Source: Flavobacteriales bacterium (GTDB lineage Bacteria; Bacteroidota; Bacteroidia; Flavobacteriales_C; GCA-002722245). Taken from it: a DNA stretch of 64,000 nt. The notes beneath the pieces are model-generated. The model was not told the origin of the DNA and did not search any database. It was given only the letters and a program-made list of their open reading frames with translations. Both the position numbers and the translations under genes were made by a program. The DNA lies in NCBI GenBank assembly GCA_002722245.1, contig PBLA01000028.1:1-64000 (forward strand), given 5' to 3'. Below are positions 26,631 to 35,645 of this stretch, one piece after another. The stretch's first letter is position 1, and every line of letters starts with the position of its first letter.

Positions 26631-28685
26631 TTATGAATTTGCTGTATTGATCCCTATAAAGCAAACGTCATCTACCTGATCCTGCCCTGTTTTCCAATCG
26701 TGAAATGTTTCTTCAAGCATTTTTTTCTGATTGGTAATATCTTGTTGTGAAAGCTCAACGAGCAATCTTTTTAATCGCCTTATTTTGAACTTTTTTCCAC
26801 TTGCCCCACCAAATTGATCCTGAATTCCATCCGAACACATATAGATGTTATCTACCCCGCGCAATGACACAATGTGATTTGTAAATGGTTGACGATATTC
26901 ATACCTACCCACAGGTTGCTTATCGGGTTTATAAACAGCCAGTTCTGTGCCGCTAACAGTATACAACGGTATATTTGCTCCCGAATACTCAAGTTGACGT
27001 TGTTCAAAATCAATTAAACAGAGTGCTATATCCATTCCGTCTCGAACAGCATCTGCACTTTTATCAAACGTTTCTTCTACATATTTGGTGAGTGCATCCA
27101 AAATTTGAGCGGGTTTAGTTAAACCATATTCATTTATACAGGTATTTAACCCATTATTACCTATCATGCTTACAATGGCTCCTGGAACGCCATGTCCTGT
27201 TGAGTCTGCACAAGCAATAAGCACTTTCTCTCCCAAAGAAGCTACCCAATAAAAGTCACCACTTACAATATCTCGTGGCTCATAAAACACATAGGAAAAG
27301 GGTAAGCATATTTTCATCAATTCATTGGACGGCAAGATGGCTTTTTGAATTTTTTTAGCATACTCAATACTTGCTGTAATTTGATCTTTCTGATCCGCAA
27401 TTGTTTTATTCATCTTTAACAATTGCTTATTGCTCCTATTCTGTCGTTGAGAAAAGAGCAACAGCGATAATGCAATAATACCAACAGCAAAAATAGCAAT
27501 TATGAGATAGGCTACTTGCGCCTCTTGCCGCTCTTGATCTCGTTCTTGACGAACAATCTCTAATTCTTTTTCTGTATTTTCAAAATGAAGAGTGGCGATA
27601 TCCTTTGAAAAAACTTCATGTCGCTCTTGGGCTTGTTTATTCATTTCATCCATGAGTGCCCTATATTTTTCAGAAGCTTCAAATGCCTTTTGATATACTC
27701 CTGCTTTTTTATATGTCTGTAACATATGCTCGTAGAGGAACGCTTTATTAAAAGAGAAGTTTTTAGGGTTTTCTAGGATTTTCTCTGCAGATAAGAACAT
27801 CTCATCAGCAGCATTATAATTACCCAGCTCATAATAGAGTATTCCAAATCTTATTTTTGTAACATATTCCAAATCTTCATGATCTATACCACCTCGTTTT
27901 CTAAAGTCAACGATACTGTCTAAACAACGCTGAAAAAACTTTTCAGACTCCGACAAGGAATCTTCACTCAGGTATATGGAGCCTCGTAATTCTAAAAACC
28001 AAAAAGACCATTTAATATGTTGCTTTAAATCATGATGTAATTCATATTCTTGAATGATGTTATACCCTACTTTCGCAACACTATCTGCTGCCCTGTAGTC
28101 CTTTTGTTTGTTTAAAAGATCCGAGTAATCCAATAAATTAATCGCATATTCAACTGTATCTCCGTAGGCGAGCGAAATAGGCAGGGACAAATGATTAATT
28201 TCCAACGCCTCATGATCCTCATGGATATCCATGTAATAAAGAGAGAGACTTTTGTATAACTTAAGTAAAGAAAGCGTGTCTTCATCTGCGATGCATTGAT
28301 GAATTCCCATTTGATGATAAAAAACACATTGATCGCTTCTTTTTTGACGGGCGTGCTCACATAAATTCAAGTAAGCAAGATTTCTGTCTTTATAGGCTGG
28401 TGAAATTTCTAAATCATAACTGTCTCGCAGTTTAATTGCTCTATAGTAAATTTCTGATGCAAAATCCAATTTACCTGAAGCCGAAGCAAGAGCTCCTGCT
28501 TTCGTATATTCACAATAAGCTTTAATAAATTGCTTTTGTTGGCATAACTCATCTGCTTTAATGAGAATTTTTCGCAATTGATCCTTTTGCCCAACACTAT
28601 GATCGAATGTATATGCAGAATCCTGGGCGATTGTCCCCCAAATAGAAAACAGAATAATTCCTGTTGTTAAAACCAACCGCTGCAT
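26631..28685 (-). CDS. TPR sensor with SpoIIE-type protein phosphatase domain
   Basis: About 684 residues from the chosen start. Order: signal peptide (MQRLVLTTGIILFSIW), a long TPR-like helical region (about 25-365), a charged coiled coil, one transmembrane helix (about 389-410, LIIAIFAVGIIALSLLLF), a second coiled coil, and a C-terminal SpoIIE/PP2C-type phosphatase domain (about 450-684; SGDFYWVA, ADSTGHGVPGAIVSMIG, MDIALCLID, SDGIQDQFGG). Such proteins sense periplasmic signals and dephosphorylate cytoplasmic anti-anti-sigma or similar partners; the partner is not in the window. The longest frame starts within the promoter -7 element, so I chose the ATG at 28685, which also gives a proper signal peptide. 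Confidence 0.85.
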   Translation of the reverse strand: MQRLVLTTGIILFSIWGTIAQDSAYTFDHSVGQKDQLRKILIKADELCQQKQFIKAYCEYTKAGALASASGKLDFASEIYYRAIKLRDSYDLEISPAYKDRNLAYLNLCEHARQKRSDQCVFYHQMGIHQCIADEDTLSLLKLYKSLSLYYMDIHEDHEALEINHLSLPISLAYGDTVEYAINLLDYSDLLNKQKDYRAADSVAKVGYNIIQEYELHHDLKQHIKWSFWFLELRGSIYLSEDSLSESEKFFQRCLDSIVDFRKRGGIDHEDLEYVTKIRFGILYYELGNYNAADEMFLSAEKILENPKNFSFNKAFLYEHMLQTYKKAGVYQKAFEASEKYRALMDEMNKQAQERHEVFSKDIATLHFENTEKELEIVRQERDQERQEAQVAYLIIAIFAVGIIALSLLLFSQRQNRSNKQLLKMNKTIADQKDQITASIEYAKKIQKAILPSNELMKICLPFSYVFYEPRDIVSGDFYWVASLGEKVLIACADSTGHGVPGAIVSMIGNNGLNTCINEYGLTKPAQILDALTKYVEETFDKSADAVRDGMDIALCLIDFEQRQLEYSGANIPLYTVSGTELAVYKPDKQPVGRYEYRQPFTNHIVSLRGVDNIYMCSDGIQDQFGGASGKKFKIRRLKRLLVELSQQDITNQKKMLEETFHDWKTGQDQVDDVCFIGINTANS

Positions 28686-28697
28686 TGTTCGCCCCAT

Positions 28698-28725
28698 CAA
28701 AATTAAAATTACCGAATAAAGTCAA
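28698..28725 (-). promoter_or_regulatory. Promoter of the SpoIIE phosphatase gene (TTG-N17-TAATTTTG)
   Basis: On the minus strand TTG (28725-28723), 17 nt, then TAATTTTG (28705-28698) fits the full Bacteroidota TTG-N17-23-TAnnTTTG promoter. Transcription would start near 28691-28689, after the first ATG and just before the ATG at 28685, implying a very short leader. Confidence 0.7.
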
Positions 28726-28834
28726 TTGTAACAAATATCATTGCAAATACTATTACCCTTTCAAGCATCTTTTTTTGCAGCAACCTTTAATCATAGATAA
28801 AAACCAATCACTTCATTAACCATTTTTTTGAAAC

Positions 28835-28860
28835 AAAAAAACCCTTGATTTCTCAAGGGT
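28835..28860 (-). terminator. Rho-independent terminator of the DUF5684 gene
   Basis: An 8-bp perfect stem (28841-28848 with 28853-28860, ACCCTTGA/TCAAGGGT) is followed on the minus strand by T-rich sequence. It is 24 nt past the DUF5684 stop. Confidence 0.9.
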
Positions 28861-28883
28861 TTTTAATTTTTTACATTTATAAA

Positions 28884-29315
28884 TCAAGCATCTAAAATAG
28901 AGTCTCCATGATTAATTGAATCTTCATATTGGGCAGAACCAAAACCTAATATTGGCCAAAAAACAATTGGTAAAAAAATAAGTCCTGCTGTAAAACCACC
29001 ACCTTTACCAAAACGAACTGAAATTTGATGCGTGAGTTTAATTGCAAAAATGATATTTGCAATAGGAATAAAAAACATTAACAACCACCACAATGGTGCT
29101 TTTGCAACCTTAAAAAGAACAATAATGTTATAGATTGGTACCAGTATGGCCCAACCTGGTTGTCCCGCTTTCGCGAAAACTTTCCATCTCGCCGCAATTA
29201 AAACAACTGATAAAATAGATAAAAATACTACGGCTCCAATACCTATCCCCGCAAAGATAGATCCTGCATCACTGAGTTGATCTTGAGAGTACTGCAATTG
29301 ATTAATTTCTTCCAT
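28884..29315 (-). CDS. DUF5684 small membrane protein
   Basis: A 143-residue protein with about three hydrophobic segments (residues 19-42, 60-72 and 75-92, plus 110-125). The family pattern is visible: KAGQPGWAILVPIYNIIVLFKVAKAPLWW-type sequence, where FAKAG.PGW and P.YN are the hallmarks. The same block occurs in some signal-peptidase-I fusion proteins of Bacteroidota, but no Ser/Lys peptidase motif is present here. Function is unknown. It is flanked by its own terminator and a 234-nt gap towards pnp, so it is probably monocistronic; I saw nothing else in that gap besides the pnp terminator. Confidence 0.82.
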   Translation of the reverse strand: MEEINQLQYSQDQLSDAGSIFAGIGIGAVVFLSILSVVLIAARWKVFAKAGQPGWAILVPIYNIIVLFKVAKAPLWWLLMFFIPIANIIFAIKLTHQISVRFGKGGGFTAGLIFLPIVFWPILGFGSAQYEDSINHGDSILDA

Positions 29316-29498
29316 AACTTAAAATATTTTGATTTTTGTTTACGCTAAATTAGAATAGAAAATTAACTAGGCAATAGTTAATTAATTTTATTCAAAAATT
29401 TCATGCCTAAAAAAAAACTTGTTTAAAAAGGTAATAAACATGTAAAATTATGAAGGTTAAAAAGTCTTCTTGATACCTTTACTCAAATATACCTTTTA

Positions 29499-29526
29499 AA
29501 AAAAAGCCCCAACATTTGTTGAGGCT
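29499..29526 (-). terminator. Rho-independent terminator of pnp
   Basis: A stem with one mismatch (29505-29514 with 29517-29526) followed on the minus strand by T8 lies 24 nt beyond the pnp stop. Confidence 0.88.
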
Positions 29527-29549
29527 TTAGATTATATAACTACAGAAAA

Positions 29550-31718
29550 TTAAGCTTCCTCTTTCGATTCTTCTTTTTTCTCTTTTCTTTCTGGTTTTGG
29601 CAACAATGCTTTTCTTGAAAGCTTGAATTTCCCAGATCGCTTATCAATTTCAAGAATTTTTATTTCCAATTCTTGTCCTTCTTCCAGCTCATCCTTCACA
29701 TCCTTAATACGCTTATGGGCTATTTCTGAAATGTGTAACAAACCTTCTTTACCAGGTAAGAATTCGATAATTGCTCCAAAATCAAGGATTACTTTAACCT
29801 TTCCTTTGTATGTTTCTCCAGCTTCAGGAACAGTAGTTATTCCTTTAATAGTAGCAACCGCTTTATCAATTCCTTCTTTGTTGTTACCAGCAATAGCAAC
29901 TGAAGCAATCTTATCTGTTTTTTCTTCTAATACGATTGTTGTCTCAGTTTCTTTTTGAAGTTCTTGAATAACTTTTCCTCCAGGACCGATAACAGCACCC
30001 ATAAATTCAGTTGGGATAGTAAACCCAATAATTCTTGGAGCGTGAGCTTTGAAGTCTTCATTTGGTTTTTCAATGGTTTTAGCCATTTCATTTAAGATAT
30101 GTAATCTACCTTCTTTCGCCTGGTACAATGCTTTAACTAACACTTCGTATGAAAGACCATCGATTTTAATATCCATTTGTGTAGCTGTAATACCATCTTT
30201 AGTACCTGTTACTTTGAAATCCATATCTCCCAAGTGGTCCTCGTCTCCCAAGATATCTGAAAGCACAGCGTATTTTCCAGTTTCACTATCGTATATTAAT
30301 CCCATTGCGATTCCTGATACTGGCTTAGAAATTTGGATACCTGCATCCATTAATGCTAAAGTACCCGCACAAACAGAGGCCATTGACGAAGAACCATTAG
30401 ATTCTAAAATATCAGAAATAATTCTAATCGTATATGGAAAATCTTCACCTGATGGAACAACTGGCTTTAAACCTCTCCATGCTAAGTTTCCATGCCCTAT
30501 CTCTCTTCTTGATGTCCCTCTAATTGGACGAGCTTCACCAGTTGAGAATGGAGGGAAGTTATAGTGTAAGTAAAATTGGTCTTCTCTTTGAACAGAAACA
30601 CCATCGGACATTTGAGCATCTAACTTAGTTCCTAATGCTAATGAAGCTAGTGATTGAGTTTCACCTCTTGTAAAGATTGCTGAACCATGCGCTCCTGGTA
30701 AGTAATCAACTTCAGTCCAGATATCTCTGATTTTATCAGTCGCTCTACCATCTAAACGCGAACCTTCGTTTAATACGCAATCTCTAACAGCAGCTTTTTG
30801 AGCTTTTTTAAATCCTGTAGAAATGTGTCCTCCTAACTCTTCTAATTCCTCATCAGAGTATGTCGCTTTTAATTCTTCATACACTTCAGCAAAAGCAGCA
30901 GATCGTTCTTTTTTAGAAGATCCTTTCTTAGCAATATCATATATCTTTTGATAAACAGCTTCTTTAACTGATGCGTAAACCTCTTCATTTGATTCTGGTG
31001 CAGGATATTCTCTTTTAGTTTGGGCTTTCTCAACTTGAGCAGCTAAATCCAATTGAGCCTGACATTGAAGTTTAATTACTTCGTGAGCTGCTTTAATTGC
31101 TTCAATCATATCCTCTTCGGACACTTCACTCATCTCACCTTCAACCATCATAATGTTATCCATAGTTGCAGCGATAACCATATCCATATCAGCCTCAGCT
31201 AATTCTGCTTTATTAGGATTAACAATAAATTCACCATTTACTCTGGCTACTTGTGCTTCAGAAACTGGTCCCATAAAAGGGATATCAGAAACTGCTAGTG
31301 CAGCTGAAGCGGCTAAACCTGCTAGTGATTCTGGAGTTGAAGCTTCTTCATCATATGAGATTAATTGAAGCATAACCTGCGTTTCTAATCTATAATCGTC
31401 TGCAAATAAGGGTCGTAATGCTCTATCAACTAATCTACAGATTAAAATTTCTGTTTCAGTTGGACGAGCTTCTCTTTTAATATACCCTCCTGGAAATTTA
31501 CCAGCAGCCGTCCATTTTTCGCGGTAGTCTACTGATAACGGGAAGAAATCAATCCCATCTCTTAACTCTGTAGATGAAACTACAGTAGCCAGTAACATTG
31601 TTCCTCCTTGTTTTACTACTACAGACCCGTCAGCTTGCTTAGCTAACTTTCCTGTTTCGATGGTAATCGTTTTACCACCTGCCAACTCAATTGTTTGGCT
31701 TTTTGCTTGAATACTCAT
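29550..31718 (-). CDS. pnp: Polyribonucleotide nucleotidyltransferase (PNPase)
   Basis: A 722-residue phosphorolytic 3'-5' exoribonuclease, acting as a trimer in RNA decay. Domain order: RNase PH-like domain 1 (about 10-145), helical domain (about 150-235), RNase PH-like domain 2 (about 320-550; [39 protein letters not shown]), KH (about 560-620; [15 protein letters not shown]) and S1 (about 625-695; [19 protein letters not shown]). A charged tail ends the protein. The order rpsO then pnp is conserved in many bacteria; here each has its own -7 element and rpsO has a terminator, so they are separately transcribed. Confidence 0.97.
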   Translation of the reverse strand: MSIQAKSQTIELAGGKTITIETGKLAKQADGSVVVKQGGTMLLATVVSSTELRDGIDFFPLSVDYREKWTAAGKFPGGYIKREARPTETEILICRLVDRALRPLFADDYRLETQVMLQLISYDEEASTPESLAGLAASAALAVSDIPFMGPVSEAQVARVNGEFIVNPNKAELAEADMDMVIAATMDNIMMVEGEMSEVSEEDMIEAIKAAHEVIKLQCQAQLDLAAQVEKAQTKREYPAPESNEEVYASVKEAVYQKIYDIAKKGSSKKERSAAFAEVYEELKATYSDEELEELGGHISTGFKKAQKAAVRDCVLNEGSRLDGRATDKIRDIWTEVDYLPGAHGSAIFTRGETQSLASLALGTKLDAQMSDGVSVQREDQFYLHYNFPPFSTGEARPIRGTSRREIGHGNLAWRGLKPVVPSGEDFPYTIRIISDILESNGSSSMASVCAGTLALMDAGIQISKPVSGIAMGLIYDSETGKYAVLSDILGDEDHLGDMDFKVTGTKDGITATQMDIKIDGLSYEVLVKALYQAKEGRLHILNEMAKTIEKPNEDFKAHAPRIIGFTIPTEFMGAVIGPGGKVIQELQKETETTIVLEEKTDKIASVAIAGNNKEGIDKAVATIKGITTVPEAGETYKGKVKVILDFGAIIEFLPGKEGLLHISEIAHKRIKDVKDELEEGQELEIKILEIDKRSGKFKLSRKALLPKPERKEKKEESKEEA

Positions 31719-31741
31719 TTATAATCTAATTTATTTGAGCA

Positions 31742-31749
31742 CAAAGATA
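31742..31749 (-). promoter_or_regulatory. Promoter -7 element of pnp
   Basis: TATCTTTG on the minus strand (31749-31742) fits TAnnTTTG and lies 23 nt before the pnp ATG. No TTG box at the standard distance. Just upstream are short imperfect repeats of AGATATCNGAAG. Confidence 0.65.
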
Positions 31750-31884
31750 GGGTTATTTGGGAGATATCGGAAGTTATCAAGAGATATCAGAAGACATCGG
31801 AATACTTTTTTTCAATTTTATATTTCGCTTTAATCCTATATCACCGAAAAAATAGTGACAATCCTCCTGTATATTTCAGACAAA

Positions 31885-31912
31885 CAAAAAAGGGCATCCA
31901 ACTGGATACCCT
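31885..31912 (-). terminator. Rho-independent terminator of rpsO
   Basis: A stem with one mismatch (31891-31900 with 31903-31912, AGGGCATCCA/TGGATACCCT) followed on the minus strand by T6 lies 22 nt past the rpsO stop. Confidence 0.9.
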
Positions 31913-31934
31913 TTTAATGTCTCGTGAATGAGAT

Positions 31935-32210
31935 TTATTTTCTTAATCCTAATTCGTTAATTAACGATCTATATTTTTCAATATCTTTCGCCTTTAAATA
32001 ATCAAGAAGTGAACGTCTTTTTCCTACAGCTTTAATCAACGATCTTTTTGTAACAAAATCTTTTTTGTTGTTTTTAAGATGGTCTGTTAAATGCGTAATC
32101 CTAGCAGTAAATAAGGCGATTTGCCCTTCAGTAGAACCTGTATCTGTTTCTCCTTTACCAAATTTAGCAAAGATTTCTTTTTTCTTATCCGTAGTAACAG
32201 CTAATGACAT
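31935..32210 (-). CDS. rpsO: 30S ribosomal protein S15
   Basis: A 91-residue basic, helical protein with the S15 signature: an F/GTGSTEGQIALFTARI-like region (residues about 20-36), then HLKNNKKDF, LIKAVGKRRSLLDYLK and a YRSLINELGLRK C-terminus. It binds 16S rRNA in the small-subunit platform. It is two residues longer than the E. coli protein. The ATG at 32210 lies 28 nt from the -7 element. It precedes pnp as in many bacteria but ends in its own terminator. Confidence 0.97.
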   Translation of the reverse strand: MSLAVTTDKKKEIFAKFGKGETDTGSTEGQIALFTARITHLTDHLKNNKKDFVTKRSLIKAVGKRRSLLDYLKAKDIEKYRSLINELGLRK

Positions 32211-32238
32211 AACTATATTTTTTCAAAAAATTGGAGTG

Positions 32239-32268
32239 CAAAGATAGTTAATCTTTCGAATTAAGCAA
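32239..32268 (-). promoter_or_regulatory. Promoter of rpsO (TTG-N19-TATCTTTG)
   Basis: On the minus strand TTG (32268-32266), a 19-nt spacer and TATCTTTG (32246-32239) match the Bacteroidota primary-sigma promoter. The -7 box is followed by CACTCC, the same run-on sequence seen at rpmB. Confidence 0.8.
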
Positions 32269-32301
32269 CCCTTAATCAAATATTTTTTAACCTGAGTTCG
32301 T

Positions 32302-32309
32302 TATATTTG
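32302..32309 (+). promoter_or_regulatory. Promoter -7 element of the BatA-domain gene
   Basis: TATATTTG (32302-32309) fits TAnnTTTG. The predicted start of transcription, about 6-8 nt on, lies just before the ATG at 32322, so the leader is very short. This excludes the in-frame TTG at 32307 as a start. Confidence 0.65.
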
Positions 32310-32321
32310 AGGCTATATTCT

Positions 32322-34316
32322 ATGAATTTGAGCTTAACGTTTCTATATCCTTCTATTCTATGGGCACTTCTTTTTGCGGTTATCCCAGTTATACTTCATC
32401 TTTTGAATTTAAGGAAATTCAAAACAGTTTATTTCTCTAATGTTGATTTACTTCAATCAATTAAGGAGGAGACAAATAAAACCCGAAACATTAAAAACTG
32501 GCTTATTTTACTCTTCAGGGTGCTGTTTCTTGTTTTTTTGGTTTTTGCTTTTGCTTTCCCTGTTTGGAAGGAACAAAAGATCAAACAAGAAGAGGTTGTG
32601 AGCCTTTATATTGACAATTCATTAAGTATGGATGCAAATGGCATAGAAGGCAATAAACTAGAAAACGCGAAAGCTTTTGCAGATCAAATTATAAAATCAT
32701 TATCCCCAAACGGAAAGGTTCATCTCATTACGAATGACTTTGACGGCAATCATCAAATTGAACTAAACAAATTCAAAGCGCAAGAAGAAGTTTCAAAAAT
32801 CCAACCCTCTGCCATTAGTCGTTCTTTTGACAATATTCTTGATCGACAATCTCTTTTCTTTCAAAATAAGAATTATCAACCTCAGATTTTCTGGATTTCC
32901 GATTTTCAACAGTTGGCACATAATAAAATGCATAACCCCGATAGTTTTGATATTAACTTAAGTTTACTTCGAAGTGTTACTGCTGCAAACATTTCTATTG
33001 ATAGTGTTTGGTTTGAATCACCAGTTAGAAAAAAAAGAGGAACGGAAGCCTTACAATTTAAAATCACGAATCATGGTGAAGAGCTTATTAAAAACATCAA
33101 GGTATCCTTAAAAATAAACAATAGAATAAACGCGATTTCAATTGATCAGCTTAGTCACGGAACGCACAAAAAAGTATTTGAATACCAAGTCCCTAACGAC
33201 ACCTTAATTGAAGGTGAAATAAGCATCCAAGATGAAAATTTACTTTTTGATAATAAGATGCTTTTTTCTTACATCATTCCAAAACAGCAAAAGGTCTACT
33301 TAATTACCTCTAAGCAAAATAATATAAAAGCTATTGTTCAAAAAGTTTTTGGAGCAGATAGTAGTGTGGTTCTTACAACAAGTAGTCCTGCCAACATTGA
33401 TTTTAATGAACTAAATTACCAAGACCTTATTATTTTAGGTGAATTAAACGAAGTGTCACAAAGTTTAATTGTAGAGCTAGAGAAACTCACCAAATCAGGA
33501 AAGGTAGTAGCCGTTTTCCCTGGAAACAATATAAATATTGACAACTACCAAAATGCCAGTGTTTTTTGGGGGGGCTCTAAGTTTGAAACAAAGGATACAA
33601 GCCGCGTTGAAATTGGAAGTATTCTTAAAGAGCACTCTTTTTTCGCTGGTGTTTTTGAACCAAAAGAGATTCGAGAAAATAAGAAAGAGGCTTTCCCTTC
33701 TCTATCATTACACTATTCGATTGCACCTTCTGAAAGGGCTGAATCTATAATCTTTAAAGAGAATGGCACTCCTTTCCTCGTTGCATCAAACAACTTTTAT
33801 TTGTTTGCAAGTGGGCTGTCAAAAGAGCATTCCAATTTCGCTCAAAAAGCACTGATTGTACCGTTATTGTACCAAATGCTTTTTAAGGCTATCCATACTA
33901 CTCCAATACAATATTTCATTTCCCCAGGCTCTCAAATACATACACCAAATCAAGTGCGTAAATCTGCGTTTCTTCTTTATGGTCAACAGCAGTTTAAGGT
34001 GAGAATACAACATAATCATTGTGCTCTCCCTCCTGAAGCGAACGAAGGACACTATAAACTAATGGTGAATAATGCTGCGGTAAGTGCGTTTTCATTAAAC
34101 CAGACAAGAGAAGAAAGCAAAACAATACAGAATCAAATAAACCTTCTGAATGAGTTAGAGAAATCCCCCCATTTTTCAAGTTTAGAAATTTCAGGTAATC
34201 AAAGTAGCAATTCGAGTTCAATTGCTAATCAAAATGGGTCGCTCTGGTTAAATTGTTTGATTTTTGCGTTAATCTTTCTTTTTTTAGAAATGATTTTTAT
34301 TCGAATTAAATTTTGA
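32322..34316 (+). CDS. BatA-domain (aerotolerance N-terminal) membrane protein
   Basis: A 664-residue protein. The N-terminal BatA/aerotolerance domain (about 1-75) has two membrane segments around the conserved P.ILHLLNLRKFK motif. A VWA-like region (from about 93) begins SLYIDNSLSMDANG, close to the DxSxS metal site. A long extracytoplasmic region and a C-terminal helix (about 635-655) follow. Bacteroidota carry such proteins of about 650-700 residues; they are related to the Bat proteins linked to oxidative-stress tolerance, but the function is unproven. It contains a G7 tract (33568-33574 region) that keeps the frame. Probably the first gene of a unit with the dihydroorotase-like and isoprenoid genes (55 nt, then 14 nt). 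Confidence 0.85.
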   Translation: MNLSLTFLYPSILWALLFAVIPVILHLLNLRKFKTVYFSNVDLLQSIKEETNKTRNIKNWLILLFRVLFLVFLVFAFAFPVWKEQKIKQEEVVSLYIDNSLSMDANGIEGNKLENAKAFADQIIKSLSPNGKVHLITNDFDGNHQIELNKFKAQEEVSKIQPSAISRSFDNILDRQSLFFQNKNYQPQIFWISDFQQLAHNKMHNPDSFDINLSLLRSVTAANISIDSVWFESPVRKKRGTEALQFKITNHGEELIKNIKVSLKINNRINAISIDQLSHGTHKKVFEYQVPNDTLIEGEISIQDENLLFDNKMLFSYIIPKQQKVYLITSKQNNIKAIVQKVFGADSSVVLTTSSPANIDFNELNYQDLIILGELNEVSQSLIVELEKLTKSGKVVAVFPGNNINIDNYQNASVFWGGSKFETKDTSRVEIGSILKEHSFFAGVFEPKEIRENKKEAFPSLSLHYSIAPSERAESIIFKENGTPFLVASNNFYLFASGLSKEHSNFAQKALIVPLLYQMLFKAIHTTPIQYFISPGSQIHTPNQVRKSAFLLYGQQQFKVRIQHNHCALPPEANEGHYKLMVNNAAVSAFSLNQTREESKTIQNQINLLNELEKSPHFSSLEISGNQSSNSSSIANQNGSLWLNCLIFALIFLFLEMIFIRIKF

Positions 34317-34371
34317 ATTCTTTTTGCAGAACAAACGTTAAATTGGCTATTTTTACTCAAATCATTTCTCT

Positions 34372-35631
34372 ATGGATGCACTGATCAAATCGGCAAAAAT
34401 CTTTAGTCCAAAATCACCTTTTCACTTGCAAACTAAGGATATTTTAATTCAAAATGGTTCTATTGTTCAAATAGGTGATGATTTGAATGGTGCAGAACAA
34501 ATTATTGAGGGAGATGATCTCTGTGTTTCAGATGGTTGGGTTGATTTATTCAGTGTAATTAGAGAACCTGGAAATGAACATCAAGACGATATTGAATCAC
34601 TTTTGAAAAGTGCAGCGAAAGGAGGATTTACTTCAATTTTAGGGGTTTCAGGGTCTGTTCCTCCAATTGATAATAAAGCGCAGCTTAAGTTTGTACAAAA
34701 CAGCAGCATGAATAACATTGTAAATTTATTGCCCGCTGGTACGATTACCGAAAAACAGAATGGAAAAGAAATCACTGAGATGTATGATATGCACCTCTCT
34801 GGTGCTGTTGCATTTACTGATGGTAAAAAAACATTAAAAAATCCAGAACTGTTAAAAAGAGCGTTGTTGTACACAAAACCATTTGGTGGTAAAATAATTT
34901 GTTATTGTGAAGATGAAACAGTTGCCAACAACGGGATGATTAATGAAGGTGAAATCGCAGTTGGTTTGGGAATGAAAGTGCGTCCTGCATTAGCCGAGGA
35001 ATTAGCGATCACACGTGATTTATATATTGCAGAATATACTGAAACACCGATACACATTACTGGGGTTTCGGCACAAAAAAGTGTTTCCATTATAAAGGAA
35101 GCCAAGGAAAAAGGAATTAAGGTAACTTGTGACGTAAATATTGCTAATTTATATTTTACAGATGAAGCACTGACTTCTTTCGACTCTAATTTTAAACTAC
35201 TCCCTCCTCTCCGATCGGAATCGGACAGACAGGCTTTAATGAAAGGTATTCAAGATGGAACCATTGATGCTGTTTCAAGTGGCCATTCGCCAAAGGATAT
35301 TGAGTCAAAATTTTGTGAATTTGATAATGCGGATTTCGGGGGAATTAGTTTAGAAGCAACTTTTGGCGCGTTGAATAAACTTGCGGATGGTGTTTTTAGT
35401 GATGAGCAAATCATAAATCTTTTAACCACCAAACCAGCAGATATTTTAGGACTGTCTCAAAAAATTGACATTAACAAACCGGCTAACTTAACATTGTTTA
35501 CCCTTTCAGGGGAGGGCACATTTGAGAAAGATCAAATTGAATGTGTGTCAAAAAACTCTCCATTTTTAGGTACCAAGCAAAAAGGATGCGTCATTGGAAT
35601 TATCAACAACAATCAAATTAAATTAAACTGA
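34372..35631 (+). CDS. Dihydroorotase-like protein lacking metal ligands
   Basis: A 419-residue amidohydrolase-fold protein related to class I dihydroorotases (pyrimidine synthesis). The scaffold is clear (GWVDLFSVIREPGNEH, AAKGGFTSILG, LPPLRSESDR), but catalytic positions are altered: the metal motif HxH before REP is F60-S-V62; the HH of the usual D/EVxxHHL segment is missing (CDVNIANLYF); and the usual DHAPH is SGHSPKD, without the catalytic Asp. It is therefore probably a pseudo-dihydroorotase; inactive homologues are known to support aspartate transcarbamoylase in some bacteria, and similar sequences without HxH occur in Bacteroidota. A class I isoprenoid-type gene follows after 14 nt. 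Confidence 0.85.
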   Translation: MDALIKSAKIFSPKSPFHLQTKDILIQNGSIVQIGDDLNGAEQIIEGDDLCVSDGWVDLFSVIREPGNEHQDDIESLLKSAAKGGFTSILGVSGSVPPIDNKAQLKFVQNSSMNNIVNLLPAGTITEKQNGKEITEMYDMHLSGAVAFTDGKKTLKNPELLKRALLYTKPFGGKIICYCEDETVANNGMINEGEIAVGLGMKVRPALAEELAITRDLYIAEYTETPIHITGVSAQKSVSIIKEAKEKGIKVTCDVNIANLYFTDEALTSFDSNFKLLPPLRSESDRQALMKGIQDGTIDAVSSGHSPKDIESKFCEFDNADFGGISLEATFGALNKLADGVFSDEQIINLLTTKPADILGLSQKIDINKPANLTLFTLSGEGTFEKDQIECVSKNSPFLGTKQKGCVIGIINNNQIKLN

Positions 35632-35645
35632 TACGATCCAACCGC

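Noticed and set aside
28698-28700. TTG at 28700 as the start of the SpoIIE phosphatase
   Set aside because: It lies inside the TAATTTTG promoter element, upstream of the expected transcription start.
33560-33580. G7 tract in the BatA-domain gene as a phase-variable site
   Set aside because: The reading frame is intact through it (VFWGGSKF), and seven G is short for slippage-driven switching; recorded only as a feature of note.
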